A stretch of DNA of 64,000 nt, from NCBI GenBank assembly GCA_964454025.1, contig CAYVRP010000012.1, positions 1-64,000 of the forward strand. Reading direction: 5' to 3'. How positions within the stretch are numbered: the stretch's first letter is position 1; each line of letters starts with the position of its first letter. The translations under genes were made by a program, and so were the position numbers. The notes below the pieces were generated by a model. It ran no database searches. It saw only the letters and a list, made by a program, of their open reading frames with translations, and was not told the origin of the DNA. Source of the DNA: JAFGBI01 sp964454025. Lineage in GTDB: Bacteria; Myxococcota_A; Polyangia; Polyangiales; Polyangiaceae. Below, piece by piece: positions 34,967-41,071 of the stretch.

Positions 34967-35467
34967 TCAACGGATGTTGCCGATGGCGTTCTTGATGGTG
35001 TCATGGCGTGCCTTCAGCACGTTGCTGAGGGCGGTATAGGCGTTGCTCTCGGAGCTGATGCGCTCCTGGAGCTCGAGGTACTGCAGGGTGCGGTCCGAGC
35101 CGGTCGTGAGAGCGGCCTCGACGCCCGCGGCGCCTGCCGCCCCGGCCGCTACCGTGAGCTCTCCCGGCGCAGCGACCGCGTCGCTCCCGTTCAGGGGGAA
35201 CCCGCCGGCGGTCCCGGCAGATCCCTCGGGGGCCGCGGCCGCGCCCGGGGGGGGCGCACCGGCGCCCGGCTGGGAACGGAAGGCGGCGGCCAGGATGGGC
35301 CCGCCGGGCATGCGAACGGCGGCGGACTCCGCCCCCGTGAGCACGGCGCTGGCGCTGGCGTCCATCACCGCCCGGAACGGGCGAGCCGGCGGCGGGGTGA
35401 CGCGGGTGGCGGTGAGGGTCCGGGTGACCCCGTTCGTGGGGCCGGCCGTGGTGAGGCGCGTGGTCAT
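34967..35467 (-). CDS. small protein, disordered N-terminus and conserved helical tail
   Basis: A 166-aa product. The ATG at 35467 is preceded by AGGAAGGAG, a strong ribosome binding site, which rules out the longer frame to 35593. Residues 1-115 are Ala/Gly/Pro/Thr-rich with no signal peptide. Residues 125-166 form an amphipathic helix ending YTALSNVLKARHDTIKNAIG. Short secreted filament or needle subunits of type III systems also end in such helices, but no secretion apparatus gene is nearby, so this is only a loose analogy. Together with 34477-34851 it may be an operon, with a 115-bp gap. Confidence 0.8.
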   Translation of the reverse strand: MTTRLTTAGPTNGVTRTLTATRVTPPPARPFRAVMDASASAVLTGAESAAVRMPGGPILAAAFRSQPGAGAPPPGAAAAPEGSAGTAGGFPLNGSDAVAAPGELTVAAGAAGAAGVEAALTTGSDRTLQYLELQERISSESNAYTALSNVLKARHDTIKNAIGNIR

Positions 35468-35597
35468 GGGAAATCTCCTTCCTGTGGCGACGGATCCTCT
35501 GTCGGCCGGGCCTGCGCGCAGTTGCTCGTGGCGGTTGCAGGAGCGCACTGCCAGGGAAACAGTCCGCCGCGCCCAAGGGCCAGCCAATGACACCCGG

Positions 35598-36476
35598 TCA
35601 GAACGCGAACTCGACGGTGACGCCCCCGCCCCGGCCCGTCACCGTGGCGGGAGCGACGCGCAAGCGCTTGACGTCGTCGCGTTCGAGCTCGCGGCGGCCA
35701 CCCACCGCGCCAGCGATGATCAGGGCCGCCCCGAAGGCCTGGACGGCGCCTTCGCCCGCGATGATGGCCAGCCGTGAGGCCGCGCTCAGCGCCTGCTTCA
35801 CGCATTGCTTGACCTCGGCTTCGGTCGCCGCGATGGCGCTCGCGTCCATGCCCACGGTGACCTGGAACGTGCAAGGGTTCTTCTGCTTGGCCGAAAGGGC
35901 GATCCACGGCCCGATGAGGGGAGCCGCCAGCGCGCTGTCTTTCTCGCCGCCGTCCTTGCCGGTGCTGGTGGCGAGCGCAGCCAGGTACCCGAGTCCGAGC
36001 GCCACCCCGCCCCCCACGAGCAAGCCGTTCGCAGGACGGTAGATGACGTGATAGCCGGGAGGCACCGGGAGGCCTCGGCGGTAGGGCAGGAGGGGGGGCG
36101 CCGGGGACGGGGGTGAGGCGGCGGTCGAAGGGACCGGGACCGCAGGCGATACCGAGCCGGCAGGACCGCCCGAAGGCACGGCGAAGTCAGAGGGAGGCGG
36201 CGAGGCCACGCGCGCGGACTGGCCGTGGTCAGGCGGAGGCAGGGACGGAGAAGCGGGCGCGGAAGCCGGGGGCGGCGGCGCGGACGGGGGCGGAGCGCTC
36301 GTGCCCTCGTCGGAGGGCCCAGGCAGTTCGGGAAAGCTCGCGCTGGACTGCGCGCGCACGGGCGTCGGGGAGAGCGCCGCCGCCGCGACGAGCACGGCCG
36401 CCACGATGGACCGCCACCGACGAGCCGGATCCCTCACCGTGGCCTCGGGGGTGCGGCCCTCCTTGGTGCGAACCAC
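35598..36476 (-). CDS. secreted proline-rich protein of unknown function
   Basis: The 292-aa product starts at GTG with AAGG upstream and has a signal peptide (SIVAAVLVAAAALSPTPVRAQ). Residues 45-130 are Pro/Ser-rich. Then comes LPYRRGLPVPPGYHVIYRP, two hydrophobic glycine-rich segments (GLLVGGGVALGLGYLAALA and RLAIIAGEGAVQAFGAALIIAGAV) and a C-terminal strand ending VTVEFAF. The 'RxGLPxPxGYH' block before a hydrophobic helix is a combination I associate with myxobacterial envelope proteins of unknown role. A single Cys pair (NPCTFQV, VKQCVK) may form a disulfide. Confidence 0.8.
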   Translation of the reverse strand: MVRTKEGRTPEATVRDPARRWRSIVAAVLVAAAALSPTPVRAQSSASFPELPGPSDEGTSAPPPSAPPPPASAPASPSLPPPDHGQSARVASPPPSDFAVPSGGPAGSVSPAVPVPSTAASPPSPAPPLLPYRRGLPVPPGYHVIYRPANGLLVGGGVALGLGYLAALATSTGKDGGEKDSALAAPLIGPWIALSAKQKNPCTFQVTVGMDASAIAATEAEVKQCVKQALSAASRLAIIAGEGAVQAFGAALIIAGAVGGRRELERDDVKRLRVAPATVTGRGGGVTVEFAF

Positions 36477-36598
36477 GAAGACACCTTAGCGCGACCTGAA
36501 CGAGCACGGAGCACTCGTGGTGACGATTCCCGATCCAGCGACGAAAATGGGGGCCTCCCGCGCCTCGCCCCGACTTCGGCGACGATCCACCTCGATCG

Positions 36599-37609
36599 TC
36601 AGATCCCGAGCCATTCCGCGGCGTCGATGGTGTCCGCGCCGTGTCGGAGCTCGAAGTACATCGAGCCGCCGTCGAGATCCCTCGCGACCGTCCCCAGCGG
36701 GGCGCCGGCGGCGACCTCGTCGCCCACCTGCACGTCGATCGCGCCGAGGGCCGCGCTCACCGAAAAGTACCGGTCTCCGTGGTCGATGATCACGGTCCGC
36801 CCGTAGGCCGCGTACTCGTCCGCGAACGCGACGCGCCCCGGGTAGACGGCGCGGACCACGGAGCCGGGCGCAGCGCGCACGTCCACCCCTGGCCCCTCGA
36901 TCCCCGGACGGCGGGCCACCTGGAGAACGGTGCGGCCCGCTACGGGGAAGGGGAGTCGGCCCTGGGTCGCACCGAACCCCGCCGCGCCCAGGATGGGATC
37001 GATCGGTCCCGCGCCGGGACCGTAGATGACAGCGCCCCCGGGGCCGGCGCCCTCGAAAGCGCGCCGGAACGCGAGCTCTCGGTCGCGCGCGGCGAGCAGC
37101 GCCGAGTGGGCTTGAGCCAACGTCTGGCGCTGCGCGCGCGCCACGGACAGGCGGACGTCGAGGTCGCGCAGCCGCGCCGTCACGGCCTCGCGATCCCGGA
37201 GGATGCCGCGCTGCTCCACGAGTTCGCGCTCGGCGGCGCGGCGGAGGCGCTCGAGCCGCGAGGCGTGATCGACGAACGCCGAGAACCCCCCGGTGACGGG
37301 CAAGAGCCCCGACCTCCTGGTACGGACGTAGGCTCGTCCGAAGACCACGGCGCGCGCCACCGACTGGCGCTCTCGCTCCTGAAGCGCCCGCTGCTCGCGC
37401 TGGGCGGCCCGCTGCTCCGCCTCGAGCTTGGCGACCGTGGTGTCGACGGCCTCCGGGTCGGGCGGCGGGAGGTCGTCGCGCGCCTCGCGGGTCACGCCGG
37501 GTTGAAGCACCGTCGGCTCGGCCGGGAGGGCCTGCGCCTCGGCGGCACGGTGGGCACCGGCGAGCGGTACCGCGCCGATGACGATGAGGGCCGCGGCAAG
37601 TCGACGCAT
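36599..37609 (-). CDS. envC: EnvC-like murein hydrolase activator (degenerate LytM)
   Basis: A 336-aa exported protein with a signal peptide (ALIVIGAVPLAGA), a coiled-coil region (about 55-185) and a LytM/M23-like domain (about 215-336). M23 peptidases need zinc ligands in HxxxD and HxH motifs. Here the corresponding segments read GPGVDVRAAPG and SMYFELRHG, without the ligand histidines, so the domain should not cleave peptidoglycan. The same loss defines E. coli EnvC, which activates amidases. It lies 8 bp downstream of ftsX and 3' of ftsE in the classical ftsE-ftsX-envC order, which strongly supports a role in regulating septal wall splitting. Confidence 0.9.
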   Translation of the reverse strand: MRRLAAALIVIGAVPLAGAHRAAEAQALPAEPTVLQPGVTREARDDLPPPDPEAVDTTVAKLEAEQRAAQREQRALQERERQSVARAVVFGRAYVRTRRSGLLPVTGGFSAFVDHASRLERLRRAAERELVEQRGILRDREAVTARLRDLDVRLSVARAQRQTLAQAHSALLAARDRELAFRRAFEGAGPGGAVIYGPGAGPIDPILGAAGFGATQGRLPFPVAGRTVLQVARRPGIEGPGVDVRAAPGSVVRAVYPGRVAFADEYAAYGRTVIIDHGDRYFSVSAALGAIDVQVGDEVAAGAPLGTVARDLDGGSMYFELRHGADTIDAAEWLGI

Positions 37610-37617
37610 CGAGTCAC

Positions 37618-38487
37618 CTAGATGGTCAGGAGCCGGCGCAGGCTGAAGAAAGCCGCGCCGGCGCCGAGCAGCGCGCCGAGCCCCACCATGCCGAGCTGGG
37701 CGAAGAACGGCAGGAACGTCGGGTTCATGCCGAGCAGCGCGCCCAGGGTGGCGTCGAAATGGCTGCGGACGATCCCGAAAAGCACGGCGAGGAGCACCAC
37801 CGCGAGCGCGGCGCCGATGGCGCCCTGGGCCGCCCCCTCGATGACGAACGGACGGCGGACGTAGCCGTCGGTGGCGCCGACCAGCTTGAGCACCTCCACC
37901 TCGATCCGCCGCCGTTGCAGGGCGAGCCGGATGGTCGAGGACACCACGCTCACCACCGCGGCCAGCACGATGATGGCCAGGATCGCCGCGGCGGTGACCC
38001 CGCCCGCCAGCAGGGAGCCCAGGCGCTGCCCCCAGGCGCCGTAGGTTTCGACCCGGTCGACCATGGGCAGCGCAGCGAGCTGTCCGGAGACGGTTTCGAG
38101 GCGCGCCGCGGCGTCGTCACCCGCGAGATCCACCTCGAGCGAGGCCGGGAAGGCCTCGGCAGGAAGCGTCGCGAGGACCTCGTCGTCCCCGCCGGCCAGC
38201 AGCTCGCGGCGGGCGTCGGCGCTGGAGACGAAGCGCACCCCGGTCACCCCGGCGGTGGCCCGGCGCGCGCGCTCCACCGTGCGCACCTGCTCCTCGGTCA
38301 CCGCGGGGTCGAGGTACACGGAGGCGCGCCCCGAGCTCGCCCAGCGGGCTCTCACCCCCTGGACGTTGAAGACGACGAGCATCGCCGCGGCGAGGCAGAC
38401 GAAGGCGACGGAGACGGAGAAGATGCTGAGGACGTGGAGCCGCCAGTCGTTGCGGCCCCCGCGCCATGCACGATCGAGGGGGGTCAT
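37618..38487 (-). CDS. ftsX: cell-division protein FtsX
   Basis: A 289-aa membrane protein with the FtsX topology: a first helix (about 20-42), an extracytoplasmic loop of about 130 residues, then three helices (about 163-185, 213-240 and 258-282). The cytoplasmic segment RRRIEVEVLKLVGATDGYVRRPFVIEG (broken at 193-219) is the conserved coupling region that contacts FtsE. AGGAGG precedes the ATG. It lies 9 bp after ftsE. FtsX transmits the ATPase state of FtsE to EnvC across the membrane. Confidence 0.97.
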   Translation of the reverse strand: MTPLDRAWRGGRNDWRLHVLSIFSVSVAFVCLAAAMLVVFNVQGVRARWASSGRASVYLDPAVTEEQVRTVERARRATAGVTGVRFVSSADARRELLAGGDDEVLATLPAEAFPASLEVDLAGDDAAARLETVSGQLAALPMVDRVETYGAWGQRLGSLLAGGVTAAAILAIIVLAAVVSVVSSTIRLALQRRRIEVEVLKLVGATDGYVRRPFVIEGAAQGAIGAALAVVLLAVLFGIVRSHFDATLGALLGMNPTFLPFFAQLGMVGLGALLGAGAAFFSLRRLLTI

Positions 38488-38496
38488 GCTGGCCTC

Positions 38497-39285
38497 CTAC
38501 GCGACGCAGAGGTCGGCGCCGTCGAGCTCCTCGTCGAGCCCGTGCGGCACGTCGGTCGCCTTGCCCTCGTCCAGGACCACGACCCGGCGAGGACGCACGT
38601 CGAGCAGCGAGCGATCGTGGGTGGCGAAGAGCACCGTGACGCCCGTCTCGTGGATGTCCTCGAACAGCCCGAGGATGTCCACGGCGAGCTGGGGGGCGAG
38701 GTTGCCGGGGGGCTCGTCCGCGAGCACGAGCGCGGGTGCGCCGACGATGGCGCGCGCCACGGCGACACGCTGTTGCTCCCCACCCGAGAGGGCCCCGGCG
38801 AGGTCCTTGCCGCGACCGCCGAGCCCGACCCGGTCGAGGGCCTCACCGACGCGGGTACGTATGATCCTCGGCGCGACCCCGAGCACCTCGAGGGGGAGCC
38901 CGACGTTCTCGAGAACGCTCCAGTTCGGCACCAGCTTGAAGTCCTGGAACACGATCCCAATGTTCCGGCGAAGATACGGGACGCTGGCCGCGGCCAGGCG
39001 TCCGACCTCCCGCCCCAGGAAGAGGATGCGACCGGCGTCGACCTGCTCGGCGGCGTAGAGGAGCCGGAGCAGGGTGCTCTTGCCCGAACCCGAGGGCCCG
39101 GTGATGAAGACGAACTCGCCCCGCTGGATCTCGAGGCTGAGGCCCCGGAGCACCGGGGCATCGGCGCGGTAGGCCTTGTGCACCCCCTCGAAGACGAGGA
39201 TCGGGCGCCGTGCCGCGGTAGCATCGAAGCGGCTACCCGCCCGGAGCGCCTGACGGAAGACACGCTTGCCCGACGGGGTGTCCAT
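38497..39285 (-). CDS. ftsE: cell-division ATP-binding protein FtsE
   Basis: A 262-aa ABC ATPase, longer than typical FtsE (about 220) because of a 30-residue N-terminal extension. The ATG at 39285 is likely; an internal start nearer the core cannot be excluded. Motifs are the Walker A GPSGSGKS (63-70), QDFKLVPNWSVLENV, the signature ALSGGEQQRVAVARA (165-179) and the Walker B LVLADEP (186-192). The D-loop reads GNLAP instead of GNLD, an unusual change next to the catalytic Glu. It is the first gene of ftsE-ftsX-envC. Confidence 0.96.
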   Translation of the reverse strand: MDTPSGKRVFRQALRAGSRFDATAARRPILVFEGVHKAYRADAPVLRGLSLEIQRGEFVFITGPSGSGKSTLLRLLYAAEQVDAGRILFLGREVGRLAAASVPYLRRNIGIVFQDFKLVPNWSVLENVGLPLEVLGVAPRIIRTRVGEALDRVGLGGRGKDLAGALSGGEQQRVAVARAIVGAPALVLADEPPGNLAPQLAVDILGLFEDIHETGVTVLFATHDRSLLDVRPRRVVVLDEGKATDVPHGLDEELDGADLCVA

Positions 39286-39358
39286 GGCACCCGGGGTACC
39301 AGGACGCCGCGTGACCACACAACTTTTCTGCGCCTCCTCCGCCCCCCCTCCCCGCCCC

Positions 39359-40294
39359 ATGCGCCTCGCCTACTTCGGCCTCCCGCTGGCCGGCTGCCTG
39401 CTCGCCGAGGACGGACACGACATCGCGCTCGCGGTGCTCTCGCCCGTGCCCGCGGTGGGGGCGCGGCGCCTCACCCGGCGACTCGGACCGGACCGGGTGG
39501 TGCGGGTCGATCGCGAGGGACGCTACGCCACCGAGGTGGCCACGCGCCTCGCGGCGGCCGCCCCCGCCCTGATCGTATCCTGGTTCTGGACCCGGAAGCT
39601 GCCCCTGGACTGGATCGCGAGGGGCCGCCTGGGCGGCGTCGGCGTGCACCCGTCCCTGCTCCCGCGCCACCGCGGCCCCAACCCGTACTTCTGGGCCATC
39701 GACGCCGGCGACGCCGTCACGGGAGTGACGGTGCACCGCCTCACGGCAGAGTACGATCGGGGCGAGGTGCTCGCCACCCGCACCCTGGAGGTCGGCGAGC
39801 GCGACGCCTGGCAGCTGGCGCGCGCGCTCGACGGTCCGAGCCTCGCCGCGCTGCGCGCGACGGTCCGCCGCCTCGCCGTCGGCGACGTCGTCGGGACCCC
39901 CCAGGCCGAGGCCGAGGCGACCTGGGCTCCCGAACCCACCGGGGCCGCGCTCCGCGTGGACTTCCGCTGGCCAACGGAGCGCGTGCTGCGCCGAGTCCGC
40001 GCGCTCAGCCCGACCCCCGGGCTGGCCCTCGAGATCCGGGATGTGCGCTGCTTCGTGCTGGCGGCCACGCGGAGCGAGGAGGTGCCGCCCGCGCTCTTGC
40101 CGGGTGAGGCCGGCGTCGCGCGCGCGGGGCCGCGGCGGGTGCTCCTGCGGACGGGTGACGGCGCGATCGCGGTGACCGCCGCGGTCATCGTAGAAGACGT
40201 GGACGATGAGAAGGTGGTACGGGTCGACGGTGAGGAACTTGCGCGCCGGATCTTCGGGCCGGGGGTGTTAGACTCCGTCCCGGGAGGCTGCTGA
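39359..40294 (+). CDS. formyltransferase (methionyl-tRNA formyltransferase-like)
   Basis: A 311-aa protein of the Fmt/ArnA fold. LAYFGLPLAGCLL opens a Rossmann strand. The catalytic region reads GGVGVHPSLLPRHRGPNP (92-109), then TGVTVHRL and EYDRGEVLATR (131-141). His97 and Asp133 match two members of the Asn-His-Asp triad; the Asn position (two before the His) is Gly95. A C-terminal OB-like domain (about 200-311) is present as in Fmt. If the missing Asn matters, the enzyme may act on a different acceptor, such as a sugar, or be slow. It is directly followed by the PilZ gene. Whether this is the cell's initiator-tRNA formylase is uncertain. Confidence 0.78.
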   Translation: MRLAYFGLPLAGCLLAEDGHDIALAVLSPVPAVGARRLTRRLGPDRVVRVDREGRYATEVATRLAAAAPALIVSWFWTRKLPLDWIARGRLGGVGVHPSLLPRHRGPNPYFWAIDAGDAVTGVTVHRLTAEYDRGEVLATRTLEVGERDAWQLARALDGPSLAALRATVRRLAVGDVVGTPQAEAEATWAPEPTGAALRVDFRWPTERVLRRVRALSPTPGLALEIRDVRCFVLAATRSEEVPPALLPGEAGVARAGPRRVLLRTGDGAIAVTAAVIVEDVDDEKVVRVDGEELARRIFGPGVLDSVPGGC

Positions 40295-41071
40295 ATGAGC
40301 GACCCCATCACTCTCGCCCGCTCGGCCCGCGAGGCACTCTCTGGCGCGCTCGGCCTGCTCCAGGCGCCGGGGACGCCCGCGGCGCTGATCGCCGTGGCCG
40401 AGCCGATCGCCGCCGCGTTGAGGGTGCTTCGCGGCGTCGAGATCGGCGGCGGGACACCGGTCGAGCCTGCGGCTCGCGAGGCGCTGGGCGCGGTGCGACG
40501 GGCGCTCGGTCTGCTGCAAGAGCAGCTCGGCGCGCACCCGGCGGTCGACGAAGTGGTCGAGGTCGGCGCCCAGTCGCTATCGCGCGTGCACGACCTGGCG
40601 CGAGCCGCGGGCGACCCGCCGCGCGTGGCCGCGGGAACCGCGGCGGCGCCGGAGAGGATCCCCCAGCCAGCGGCGCCGGCGCCGCCGGACGCGGCGGCCG
40701 CGGCCGCGCCCGGCGGGAGCCGGCGGACCGCGGCGCCCCCCGTCACGATCCTGGCGGACCTCGGGGTGCACAGCGCCACCAACTTCTACCGCGGGCTGAA
40801 CGGCAACGACGTGGTCGAGTCCGGGGGCATCTTCGTCGCCACCTACCAGATCCCGGCCGTGGGTCAGCCGGTGCTCCTGCGCATCGCGCTCCCCGGCGGC
40901 TATGAGTTCGAGGCGCGCGGCGTCGTGCGATGGACGCGCGACGCGCCCGAGTCGGGCGCGCTGGCTCCTCCGGGCTTCGGCGCCCGGTTCACGGAAATCA
41001 CCCCCGAAGGGCGGCAGCTCGTCCGCCGCTACGTGCGGAACCGCGAGCCCCTGCTCCACGACGATCCGTGA
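40295..41071 (+). CDS. PilZ-domain protein (myxobacterial single-domain type)
   Basis: A 258-aa protein. Residues 1-105 are helical, 106-147 are an Ala/Pro linker, and 149-250 form a PilZ-like barrel with SGGIFVATYQIPAVGQPVLL and FEARGVVRWTRDAP, ending in FGARFTEITPEGRQLVRRYV. This matches the layout of the TIGR02266-type PilZ proteins that are numerous in myxobacteria. The N-terminal RxxxR loop needed for cyclic-di-GMP binding is not visible, and the D/NxSxxG box is only partly kept (ESGG). So it may not bind the nucleotide. Its ATG abuts the previous stop and its own stop overlaps the next GTG, so three genes are tightly packed. Confidence 0.88.
   Translation: MSDPITLARSAREALSGALGLLQAPGTPAALIAVAEPIAAALRVLRGVEIGGGTPVEPAAREALGAVRRALGLLQEQLGAHPAVDEVVEVGAQSLSRVHDLARAAGDPPRVAAGTAAAPERIPQPAAPAPPDAAAAAAPGGSRRTAAPPVTILADLGVHSATNFYRGLNGNDVVESGGIFVATYQIPAVGQPVLLRIALPGGYEFEARGVVRWTRDAPESGALAPPGFGARFTEITPEGRQLVRRYVRNREPLLHDDP

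Noticed and set aside
36599..37609. active M23 endopeptidase
   Set aside because: The zinc-ligand histidines of HxxxD and HxH are absent; with ftsE-ftsX next to it, an EnvC-type activator fits better.
40295..41071. cyclic-di-GMP receptor
   Set aside because: The RxxxR loop is not visible and the D/NxSxxG box is incomplete, so nucleotide binding should not be assumed.
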